From NCBI GenBank assembly GCA_903772945.1, contig CAICTM010000001.1:124001-188000 (forward strand): a DNA stretch of 64,000 nucleotides. Reading direction: 5' to 3'. Under the pieces are notes generated by a model. That model was not told where the DNA came from, made no database searches, and saw only the letters and a program-made list of their open reading frames with translations. This stretch comes from Seminavis robusta. Lineage: Eukaryota > Bacillariophyta > Bacillariophyceae > Naviculales > Naviculaceae. Both the position numbers and the translations under genes were made by a program. Shown piece after piece: positions 55,317 to 64,000 of the stretch (positions within the stretch are counted from its first letter, which is position 1; every line of letters begins with the position of its first letter).

Positions 55317-56088
55317 TCATACCGTGTTGAAGAACCGATCCCCATAGTCCCCTAATCCTGGCACAATAAACTTGTCATCATTCAGCTCCTTGTCCACAAC
55401 GGCAGTGACAATCTTGACATCCGGATACGCTGCTGCGAGGACTCTCAGTCCTTGGGGAGCACAAATCATGTTGGCAAAGATGATTTTCTTGGGATCCACT
55501 CCGTTTCCTTTTACTAGAACATCCAGTGCAGTAATGGCACTGCCACCCGTGGCCAACATGGGATCACACAGTAACACGAACATGTCCTTGATTCCGGGGG
55601 GAAACTTGCTATAGAACAATTTGGGCAACTTTTTGGGATGAGACTCGTCTCGTTGTATCAAAATCTTGCCTACTTTGCAGGCTGGCAGAATTTCTCGCAC
55701 CGACTCCAACAGCACATCGCCACTGCGAACAATAGAGACGGCACACAGATCTGTCGGCGCCACGCTCTCCAAACCTTCAAAGGGACCACAGGGTGTCTCG
55801 ATCGAAGATATCGTGGTGGGAAATTCGGCCAAGGCATCTTCTGCGACCAATCGCATGGCCCTCTTCGCATAGTAGACAAAATCCACGGATGATGTGTTCT
55901 TGTCTTAAAAAAGTAAAGCAATCGTATCATCACGCCATCCAAAAGACACATGATGAGAAGAACGAGTGTACAATAGCCAACGGCACAGTGCTTTACTGTA
56001 GCGTCTTACCCCTCATTTTCGTAAACAACAGCCCGTGGGCTTTGGATGGGGACATCACCAAGAGCGGATGGGACGACGTGTCTGTCAT
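55317..56088 (-). CDS. upp: Uracil phosphoribosyltransferase, two exons
   Basis: CDS complement(join(55317..55903, 56010..56088)), 221 residues. The small first exon (79 nt) encodes MTDTSSHPLLVMSPSK and ends in TKMRD. Splicing across a 106-bp intron (GTAAGA...TAAG) continues into KNTSSVDFVYYAKR. The PRPP-binding loop DPMLATGGS (140-148), the VSIVRSGDVLL block and the uracil-binding end GLGDYGDRFFNT are present. It makes UMP from uracil and PRPP in pyrimidine salvage. The cellular site is uncertain. It is divergent from the gene at 56315 with a 226-bp shared intergenic region. Confidence 0.95.
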
Positions 56089-56314
56089 GCTTGCTGTATT
56101 ATGGTAATGGAAGGTACGGCACTATCTTCTTTGTTGATGAACTTCTTGGGCCCCATGTGGGAGGAGAGAAGACGGGAAGATCCGAAAATAGATCCATCAT
56201 CGGTCCTGCTCGTGACTTAAAAATCCAGGACGCACATTTTCTTTTCAGACGAGAGAAGTTCGCCTCATTTCTCGGAAACATCGACGCCTTTTTTGAGTGT
56301 TGACGAAGACAACG
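56089..56314. promoter_or_regulatory. Divergent promoter region, UPRT and F-box-like gene
   Basis: The 226-bp gap must hold both promoters. No clear motif is seen. Confidence 0.4.
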
Positions 56315-57283
56315 ATGAAGCGAAGTGCAGCTACCGATGATCCTTCCCAACGGGACAAGAAACTCCGTCGTTCCTCTGGGCTTGAGGCTTTGACGCTTGG
56401 TGGTGCGACGGAATCGAAGGACGGTTGTAAGCGCCAAGAAGAACTCATGGCGACGGCGCCTCTGCGAGCGTTGCCTCTGGTCTTGGTCAATTCCGGATTT
56501 CTATTCAAGCATGAGTGTCTCAGCGCTGCGGCTACGTGTCGTGATTGGAGAGACGTTTGGAATGAAGTGGAGGACAAGTGCCAGTCCGACTGCCTCGTCG
56601 AGATCTCGTGCGTCAAGGACGACCAAGACGAGTGGCCAGATTGGGTTGAGTGCAGTGGCCTTCAAACTGCTATTCCAACCCAAGCTTTTGTCCGTCAAAT
56701 CTTCAACCGAGCCAATGACTTGAAAGTAGCGGCCTGTCGTACCGAGAGCGAGAAACGCGAGGTTCGTGACAATCTTCCCAAGTGGGGTGTCACCTTTCAC
56801 CGTGCCAAGGTCGTTGTCGTGGACTCGACCATTCTTGTCCCTGGTGGACTGGCAATCATGTTGTTCAAGTATGACTGTGACAGCAATCCATCTTCCACCG
56901 GTACGTGGATCAAGCTTGACTGGGAGGTTACCCTAACTGAAGACATGGAAGTCGCAATGGGACTCGGAGAACGTGCCCAAAATCTCTACGATGCCCAAGG
57001 CAGTCGGCCTCTTTTTGATTGGCATTTTGTCCAGTTTCCTTACGAGGCTGCCTTTCGCCTTTTCATACGCCATGCGTTTCGAACCGCTACACGCCCACGA
57101 CGACATGTGGCAGGAGCCAATGTGGGCCCTGTTCCTGCTCTCCCACGACGAGAAGTGGCAGGAGCCAATGTGGGCTTGGCTCCTGCTGCTATGCAACCGC
57201 CTCCTTCTCCACCAGCAGCCGTCGCTTCTGACGCCGAAGCTGAACACGCCCACGGAGAAACAGGCGATGATGCTGAAACATAA
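56315..57283 (+). CDS. Unknown protein, possible F-box-like N-terminus
   Basis: Start at the ATG at 56315, 322 residues. After a basic Ser-rich start, the segment ALPLVLVNSGFLFKHECLSA then TCRDWRDVW resembles an F-box (Leu-rich helix then Cys-Arg-Asp-Trp). This is weak and not decisive. The middle (WGVTFHRAKVVVVDSTILVP, TWIKLDWEVTLTEDMEVAMG) looks folded. The C-terminal part has two copies of VAGANVG and is Ala/Pro-rich. If F-box, it would be an SCF ubiquitin-ligase adaptor. Confidence 0.65.
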   Translation: MKRSAATDDPSQRDKKLRRSSGLEALTLGGATESKDGCKRQEELMATAPLRALPLVLVNSGFLFKHECLSAAATCRDWRDVWNEVEDKCQSDCLVEISCVKDDQDEWPDWVECSGLQTAIPTQAFVRQIFNRANDLKVAACRTESEKREVRDNLPKWGVTFHRAKVVVVDSTILVPGGLAIMLFKYDCDSNPSSTGTWIKLDWEVTLTEDMEVAMGLGERAQNLYDAQGSRPLFDWHFVQFPYEAAFRLFIRHAFRTATRPRRHVAGANVGPVPALPRREVAGANVGLAPAAMQPPPSPPAAVASDAEAEHAHGETGDDAET

Positions 57284-58154
57284 AAAGAAGCGAAGACCCC
57301 CAGCGAATTCAATGTTCTCCGAGCACCGATCTATGGCGTTGTCTCCTTCCATTTCCATTGATTGACCCAAAACTGTACTTGCCACGCTGGACGCTGGGCC
57401 GAAGATGACACAAAGTATACACGTACTCCACAAAGCACGCCCGAGCGACTGCCTCACGAAACTAAACGAATGAATGAATGCTCTGTTTGAAGACTAGCTG
57501 CAAAAGACGTAATTACTAACGAACGAACGAACGTCGAATCAACATCTTTAGTGCTTCAGCTAGCAGTCACCTAATGTCCGCGACTCAGCATTGGTCTGTA
57601 GCCACTGGGAACTCTCTCATCTCAGTTCGTCGCTGTTCCTTTCTCTTACTCGGCACATGGCCGCAAGAGTGGATTTATGCATCGGACTCATGCAGGTCTC
57701 ACCGAGCTTCGTCATGCACAGCATCTTGGGACGGACATTGCTGCAATGCTGGAGAAGCAGAGGCACGTTCCCTCCGCTAGTGTACCGGTACAGAACTGTT
57801 AGAGTGGAGACATGAGAGCTCTAGGTGGACACAACGAGATTGAAAAGGCGGAAGGCTGCACTCGCTGTAGTATTTGCTTGATTCATTGAGATCCAAGTGC
57901 GCCCGAACCAGTTTGCTCGTAGCATACCGGCAGTAACTTGTATTTTTCTCCGCACGGTAGGGATACGCTTGTCGTGTTGGTGAGCTAAAGCATCAAGTAG
58001 CAGCGGATTGTGGACGACGGTTCAAAGCATGGCTGCAGTGCCTACGGGCTCTCTGTGTGCTCCCGCGATCCCCGAGAAGCAATACACGCATCAACGGGTT
58101 TTCGGGTTTGGCCAACCATGCTGGGTCTTGCCTCAATGCTTGTATCTCCAAAGT
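57284..58154. other. Intergenic region
   Basis: Short GAATGAATG and CGAACGAACG runs occur near 57470 and 57520. No gene is supported. Confidence 0.5.
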
Positions 58155-58752
58155 TTACGCGCCCCCGTCTTCTCTCGTTTGACCTTTGTCACCTTGAATC
58201 CAAAATTGTGGTAGCACTTTTTTGGCTCCTTCATATTCTGGATGCATCACAGCATAGTACAGCGGGATGTCCTTTTGACACGCTTTCATGGCCTCAATCA
58301 CCAGCTTCTGTCCCCAGCCGTTGTCCCCGCCATGGTTGAACATTCATGTACATGTGGCACCAGCATAATCCCACGCAAGCCTTTGGCTTCGTCAAAGACC
58401 TTGTATCGTCCCACGGTGCAATGTTCAAAGCGCAGTGGTTGGTGCTGATCGTCATTGACTACCCCAAAAGCAACCAGCCGAGTCGCAGATTCGTAGCGGG
58501 GAACAGTGAGCCAACCATCTAAGTGGCTACTTGCCATCCTTCGCTACGGATTCCCTTGCTTCCACGGAGGTCTTTTCTCAGGTTATCCATATTCTTCTGG
58601 ATCGAGGAGGCTGTCACAGGGCGTCCAAATCTCACAACCATCGATGTGGGCAAACGAGTCGAGTGACAACGGACTGAGCCATGAGGCGAGGAGTTCATAG
58701 CTGCTCCTTCAAAAGTAACCGGTGCGGGAATTGAATTGTCGTCCCAGACCAT
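58155..58752 (-). pseudogene. Unknown gene, two frameshifts
   Basis: From the ATG at 58752 the frame goes from MVWDDNSIPAPVTFEGAAMN to a Lys/Arg-rich helix and SEGWQV. It shifts near 58520 into VPRYESATRLVAFGVVNDD and GLRGIMLVPHVHE, then near 58345 into FNHGGDNGWGQKLVIEAM and a YYAVMHPEYEGAKKVLPQFW end. Each shift fits one missing base, and the blocks read well after bridging, about 200 residues. No family is recognised. Confidence 0.6.
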
Positions 58753-59118
58753 GGGCAAGGTGGCTTCGGCGGACCTTAGACCCCCCTTTTATCCAATCAA
58801 AAAAACATGACCCTCTATTTTACCCCCCATCTTTCAATGCCCACCACAGGAGCTGACATCATCAACTTCGAATCTTGCTGCTTGCGGAAGGGTTCTCTTT
58901 TTTGACATCCGTGCCTCATTGCTCTAAATCTAAAGAAACACCCAGCAACACATTCGTGACCTAGTGAGCTCTGGGTCGTCACGTTTTGTGCGGCAACCAT
59001 TCCGCCACCCTCCGCCCTTCTTCGACAGTTGTCTTCAAATAGTTCTCTGCACAGCCACCACAGGCCTCCACTGCCAAATTTCCAGCTTGGAGGCTCCCCT
59101 GTCGACCGTCGAGCCACC
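58753..59118. other. Intergenic region, promoter of the receptor gene
   Basis: No gene is seen. The end has a CACCATGG start context at 59119. Confidence 0.5.
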
Positions 59119-61146
59119 ATGGCAGCCGATGGAGGCACTGATGAGACAACCACCACTGACGAGTATGAGACAACTCTCTCTAATTTCCAAGTCATCCTAG
59201 TTTATTGCACACTATGCTTTTCCGCTGGTCTCTCTTTGATTGGGTCCACAGGGATTATCACTGTAGCTCGGCGAAAGTTGACTTCCCACAATCCAGTCTA
59301 CCAACGATTGATGATCTCACTGAGCACATCTGATGTAATGCTATCCTTAGTTCTCATAGCTGGACGTTGGATGGTGCCCTCTTCCACAGGTGATCCCCTA
59401 GCAAAAGGCAACACAACCACTTGTACCATTTTGGGAATATTTGTTTTGATCACAGGCCTCTCCACTTGCATCATGTGCAACTACCTGAGTGTCTATTTCT
59501 TGCTGACTACTAAATATGGTTGGAGGGAATGGGAAATAAGCCAGAAACTGGAAAAGCCAGCATATGCTCTGGGCTTTGTTATTGTGGCAACCTACGTATC
59601 TTGCGCTGCAGGACTCGAGACAATTCATCCACCTCCCAATGTGGGTCTCTGTTCAGGTTTTGGAGAAGGGCCCAAATATGATGCCTTTATCTGGATATAC
59701 ACTTCCATTTTGACAATCTTTGCTGGAGGGGGATGTGCGGCAACTTACATGGTCTATCGCCACGTGTATGTTGTCACTCAAGCCAGTCGAACACATGATG
59801 CATCCTTTGCCATTCCATCCTCCAGCCAACATCAGCAAGAAGATCAGAGACAAGCTCGGGTCCGCAGGGTGGCCCGACAAGCCATTGCCTACTATATTGC
59901 CTTACTCAACACACTCTTCTGGCCAACACTCTACAATATCCTTGTGCAATATTCCAGTGTTGCGGAAAGAGCTCATGAGCCATTATTCTATTTAATGGCA
60001 TATGTAGGTTTTTTTTTGTATCCACTCCAAGGAGCATGCAACTTTGTCATCTACATTCAATATCGAGTCAAGAGCTGGAAACGAAGTCATCCACAAGTGT
60101 CCTGGATAACAGCAACCTGGTGGGCTGTGGTCAAGCCAATGGATCCACCCAACAACATCAACAGCAATATACAAACATCCACGGCATCCTCCATGTTGAA
60201 CTCGGCATCGGCAGCCATGTGGTCCATCCCTGGAGCTAGACGTGTGAGCCAGCTACTAGCGCTGCCATTCTCATCCCATCAGCAGCAGGACGGCAACTAT
60301 GTTGAAGATGATTATGTGGGTTCATCGTCGGATGAGGAAGAGTTCGCTGAGGATGACGGCAATCCAGATTTACCCTGGTGGCAAAGAAACGTTCCTACTT
60401 CTAGTCAACTAAACGGAACTCTGTCCAGTGTTGATAGGAACGAGAACAATGCAACAGAATCAGCAGCACTTGAAACAGTAGAGAAGCAATCTTGTTCTCA
60501 TGGGCAAGCCACATCACCTGAACAGGATATAGAACCCACAACAGACAACAGCCCAATATCAGAGGAACTGGCCATGCTAAAGGAATGCAAATTGCAAGCC
60601 TGGCAGCCAGTAGAGAAGGTTGAAGCTCCAAAAGAATCCATAACACACAAAAACTCAACTCTCCTAAAGGAAGGAGAACTGACCATGCCCAAGGAATACA
60701 AGCCACAATTCTCACTGACAAGAAAGGATGCTGAAGCGCCACAAGAAACCATAGCAGACATCAATCTAACTGTAGAGGAATCAACACTAGCCATGCCAAA
60801 GGAACCCAGATCGAATACTTCACAGCCAGAACAGGATATTGAAGCTCCTCAAGAGCTCAATGTACAGTCAACGTTTGCGGAAATCTCTTCGCAATTGAAA
60901 AGCCAAGATTCCTTGGTTGATGGCAGCGTAGCAGCCAAGGAGTCTGATCACATCATGAACACTTCTGAGGCCCAAAATGACATTATCATGCAGAAATTGG
61001 AACCAGTGCAACCAACAGGAACCCAGCACTGCGAGGAAGCAGATATTGTAGCTCTCTCCCATTGGCTTTCTAAATGGGATCATTCTGCATCAGGATCATC
61101 ATCCTTCAATGAAAAGTACACTGATGACACTGAACACGCTACATGA
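59119..61146 (+). CDS. Rhodopsin-like seven-helix receptor, long tail
   Basis: The ATG at 59119 (CACCATGG) is chosen over the upstream TTG-started frame. 675 residues. Seven helices run from VILVYCTLCFSAGLSLIGS through LMISLSTSDVMLSLVLIAG, ILGIFVLITGLSTCIMCNYL, ALGFVIVATYVSCAAGL, ILTIFAGGGCAATYMVYR and AIAYYIALLNTLFWPTLYNI to YLMAYVGFFLYPLQGACNFV. A cytoplasmic tail of over 300 residues is Ser/Glu-rich with repeated motifs such as EELAMLKEC and ELTMPKEY. It is the paralogue of the truncated gene at 63338. It is probably a G-protein-coupled receptor of unknown ligand. Confidence 0.92.
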   Translation: MAADGGTDETTTTDEYETTLSNFQVILVYCTLCFSAGLSLIGSTGIITVARRKLTSHNPVYQRLMISLSTSDVMLSLVLIAGRWMVPSSTGDPLAKGNTTTCTILGIFVLITGLSTCIMCNYLSVYFLLTTKYGWREWEISQKLEKPAYALGFVIVATYVSCAAGLETIHPPPNVGLCSGFGEGPKYDAFIWIYTSILTIFAGGGCAATYMVYRHVYVVTQASRTHDASFAIPSSSQHQQEDQRQARVRRVARQAIAYYIALLNTLFWPTLYNILVQYSSVAERAHEPLFYLMAYVGFFLYPLQGACNFVIYIQYRVKSWKRSHPQVSWITATWWAVVKPMDPPNNINSNIQTSTASSMLNSASAAMWSIPGARRVSQLLALPFSSHQQQDGNYVEDDYVGSSSDEEEFAEDDGNPDLPWWQRNVPTSSQLNGTLSSVDRNENNATESAALETVEKQSCSHGQATSPEQDIEPTTDNSPISEELAMLKECKLQAWQPVEKVEAPKESITHKNSTLLKEGELTMPKEYKPQFSLTRKDAEAPQETIADINLTVEESTLAMPKEPRSNTSQPEQDIEAPQELNVQSTFAEISSQLKSQDSLVDGSVAAKESDHIMNTSEAQNDIIMQKLEPVQPTGTQHCEEADIVALSHWLSKWDHSASGSSSFNEKYTDDTEHAT

Positions 61147-63337
61147 TTGTAGGCAGACAATCCATTACTCACAGATGAATTGCTCAACCAACTTTACCAC
61201 GGGTGGCTCTCCAAGGAGCAGGATCATCGATCTCGGCTTCTGCGTCGTGTGAGACAAAACGGGACCTTATTCGCTGAACGGATGCCCGGCTTGGTGTTAT
61301 ACTGGTGTGTGGATTGGAAGCCGAGCTCTACAGGCGCACCTGGTAGAGAGGTTTGGCTCTGGCCGGCGGAGGAAAGATGGCTTAGAGAAACCGATGCTCG
61401 AAGTCGCTTAGAGAAACCGATGCTCGAATTGTATGATTTGATACAACGACTGCTATCGGTACGAATCATGACAAAAGTGCGACGGTGCTCGTTGCAGCTA
61501 TCGATGGTGGCGCCACCGTGTGCCATTTTTTAGCCAGAGACTGCCGTGGCTTGAGTTGATTTGACTCCCAACCATTGGTGCGCAAGAGCGTGTTGAGGCT
61601 TCGCTTGTTGCTGTTGACGCTAGCTACTAGTAGTACGCTCCTATTACCGTTGTTTCTGTTGCGCTAGCGGCTGCTGATTTTGATGTCATTTGTCGGATTT
61701 GCGGTGGCTGTCCTATAGTGCTCGGTGGATGGTAGGTCCTGTTTGTCTTGGATCGCTCACAAATTCACTCTGGATCCGCTGTTCACCTATGGACACAACA
61801 CGTTGCTCGTAGAGCTCCAACACTTGTTGGTCCTGTTGCGCTACTGTTCAAAGCAGTTCCGGTGTGATTGCTCTGTTGTAGCTGCACTCGCAATCGCAAT
61901 CCACATGGTACCGGTATTCAGCAGCCAGGCTCGCCGCATTACCCCTCCTCTACAGTATTGCCCTGACAGCGAGGCTTGCAACTCTAGCCTGTTTCCTACT
62001 GCGGTTTGAGCCCTATTCTGCTCCATCTCTCGTAGTTTACGCTTCGCATTCTTGAGCAGGGCAACAGCAGGGTTTGATTCGTACCGTATCGGGCAATCGG
62101 CAGACAGGTCACCATAATCTATAAAATAAATAATTACGCACCACGCACCACGCACCAAACATCCGCCACCCCAAAGAATCTCGACTCACGTGTCAAACTT
62201 GTTGTGCCCCCCATGAGATTTGCTCCCCCTAAACGGAAATGCTCTGACGTCACATCCCTGATCTTACTGGAACATTTTAGAGCCTACCGTACTTAATTAA
62301 TAAATGAAAGGCAAGTACGAGTACCATTAATAGCAGGTTATGTAGCGGTAGCGGTACAGGTAGCTGTTCTCAGTTCTCCGAACTCCGAATGTTCAATCGA
62401 TTGATCGAGATTTAATCTCTGTTACCCAAGCTACCAAGGTAGCTACACTCCAAACTTACTTATAAGAACATTAAAAATTCATTGCAGCCCTGGGGTTTTC
62501 TTACTGTGCTGCACCATTTTGGACCCTCAGATTGTTTCTAACAAAACAAGCCAATTTCAGCATAGAAGACTTTCTTACTATGCTTCTAGGTCAAGCAGGG
62601 AAGTGATTGGATACACCCAATGCACCTGGGCCTATTGGTCCAACTTGCTCAGGACTCGTAAATTGGGTTGGATCAAATAGAGATTGTTATCACTGTCTCT
62701 CCCTCATGGCAGTAAATTTTGCAGATTTAGGCACAATTTTGAAGAATTTTCATGGTGTCAGACTAGTACTATTTCTTGTGCTTGAGGTCTCAACACTGGG
62801 AAGTTTTCTTACAGTCACAGGGAAATTCAATGTGGAAGTTTCCTTGTTTTTAAAAAGAAGCCCAGGGCTCCCTTTCTTGTAGAATAGCTTCTTATATTCG
62901 AGTTTTCAGTGTAGTCTATCGGAACCTTCTACATTCTACATGACATTGTGCGGGCAGTAGGATGTACTCGTGTACTCGAGTATGGTATTTAGAAGTACCA
63001 GGTACCGCCTGATGCAAATTAAGCGTACTCGTATGTAACAATGGTTCCTGGTATCCTGGTATACACTTTAAATCCTCTTGCATTTTCACAATAAGTAAGA
63101 ATTGTAATTCTACTGACGAGGCACAGCCAATGCCCTCGTCGCTCGTCACTGACATTCTGCAGAATTCCGGTGCATGCATGCTTCTTGCTTCCAGGCTTGC
63201 AACGCGCAACCTCTGCATGGACTCGACTCATCAGGATCTTGGTTCTTGGTTGTCTTGCACCATTAAATTTTACCAGCTCTTTCAACACTTGGCAGACCAA
63301 AACTTTGTTGGTCAAAATCAAAGAAAAGAAGCTTACC
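61147..63337. other. Intergenic region between tandem receptor genes
   Basis: No conserved gene is seen. Open frames at 61180-61533 and 62607-62882 have no domain; the first contains a short repeat (CTTAGAGAAACCGATGCTCG twice near 61380-61420). Between about 62490 and 62875 imperfect ends (AGCCCTGGG and CCCAGGGCT) face each other, but no target duplication is clear. Confidence 0.45.
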
Positions 63338-64000
63338 ATGGCAGCGGACGGAGGCAATCATGAGACAACCAATGATGGTTACTTGGCTGAGACAACTCTT
63401 TCAGACTTCCAAGTTATCCTGCTTTATTCTGCCATATGCTTCTCAACAGGTCTCTCCTTGATTGGGTCCATAGGAATTATCACAGTGGCTCGAAGGAAGT
63501 TGTCTTCCCACAATTCAGTCTACCAACGATTGATGACCTCACTGAGCACATCGGATATAATGCTATCCTTAGTTCTCATAGCAGGTCGATGGATGTCACC
63601 ATCTTCTACAGGTGATCCCCTAGCAAAAGGCAACACAACCACTTGTAACATTTTGGGGATTTTCGTCATAATCACTGGCCTCTCCACTTGCATCATGTGC
63701 AACTACCTAAGTGTCTATTTCTTGCTGACTACCAGATATGGTTGGAGAGAATGGGAAATTAGCCAGAAACTGGAAAAGCCAGCATATGCTCTGGCCTTTG
63801 TCATTGTGGCAACCTATGTATCTTGTGCTGCAGGACTAGGGGCTATTCAGCCAACTCAAAATACAGGTCTCTGTTCAGCATTTGGGCATGCATTTATCTG
63901 GATATACGATGCCATTTTGACAATCTTTGCTGGAGGGGGCTGTGTGGCAACTTACATGGTCTATCGCCACGTGTATGTTGTCACTCAAGCCAGTCGAACC
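63338..64000 (+). CDS. Rhodopsin-like seven-helix receptor, truncated by window end
   Basis: The ATG at 63338 starts MAADGGNHETT, and the frame is open to base 64000 (221 codons). The sequence is closely similar to the gene at 59119 in protein and DNA, for example GDPLAKGNTTTC, TGLSTCIMCNYLSVYFLLTT and YGWREWEISQKLEKPAYAL. Differences are spread along the length (TSLSTSDIML for ISLSTSDVML). This is a tandem duplicate. It is incomplete here. Confidence 0.93.
   Translation, partial: MAADGGNHETTNDGYLAETTLSDFQVILLYSAICFSTGLSLIGSIGIITVARRKLSSHNSVYQRLMTSLSTSDIMLSLVLIAGRWMSPSSTGDPLAKGNTTTCNILGIFVIITGLSTCIMCNYLSVYFLLTTRYGWREWEISQKLEKPAYALAFVIVATYVSCAAGLGAIQPTQNTGLCSAFGHAFIWIYDAILTIFAGGGCVATYMVYRHVYVVTQASRT

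Noticed and set aside
62490-62875. Possible MITE with AGCCCTGGG/CCCAGGGCT ends
   Set aside because: The inverted ends are short and imperfect, and no target duplication is visible.
1-64000. tRNA, rRNA and CRISPR arrays
   Set aside because: None were recognised. Minisatellites and LTRs explain the repeats seen, and this is eukaryotic DNA.

Overview
The window looks like nuclear DNA of a photosynthetic stramenopile, most likely a pennate diatom. Supporting features are short GT-AG introns (55-203 bp), proteins with a signal peptide followed by an aromatic-start plastid transit motif (FQP, FAVV), class-C and rhodopsin-like seven-helix receptors, tryptophan-rich ankyrin-type repeats of the diatom kind, and Ty3/gypsy and Kolobok/Mutator-like transposons. 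Species cannot be fixed from the sequence alone.

Layout. 0-13 kb: a small protein with an internal duplication, a decayed Ty3/gypsy element with both LTRs (2127-6631), two minisatellites, a frameshifted Cys-rich secreted protein, and a minus-strand class-C (GABA-B/mGluR-like) receptor with two single-base frameshifts. 13.1-18.4 kb: a 367-bp MITE with TA flanks, directly beside a 4.8-kb Kolobok-like DNA transposon (TTAA target duplication, 16-bp perfect TIRs, decayed transposase plus a convergent accessory gene). 19-35 kb is gene dense: a plastid membrane protein, a long coiled-coil protein, a plastid-targeted cytochrome P450, a seven-helix receptor, a retroelement fragment, DNA primase small subunit, an ESCRT-III Snf7/CHMP4 subunit, and a cytochrome b5-Hint (hedgehog-type) fusion protein. 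35-48 kb: an ankyrin-type repeat protein with two frameshifts, an unknown 437-aa protein, a plastid EttA-like ABC-F ATPase with an 11-nt microexon, a mitochondrial-carrier-family protein, a degenerate tandem array, and a proteasome-alpha-like protein with a signal peptide. 48-64 kb: a five-exon acidic repeat-rich protein, uracil phosphoribosyltransferase, a possible F-box-like protein, a frameshifted unknown gene, and two tandem paralogous seven-helix receptors, the second cut by the window end.

No operons are expected. Recognised housekeeping roles are replication priming (primase), membrane scission (CHMP4), pyrimidine salvage (UPRT), plastid translation control (EttA-like) and metabolite transport (carrier). 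Receptors form the main environment-sensing theme: one class-C and three rhodopsin-like. Several otherwise well-conserved genes carry single-base shifts, mostly deletions. That suggests either recent pseudogenes or indel errors in the assembly.
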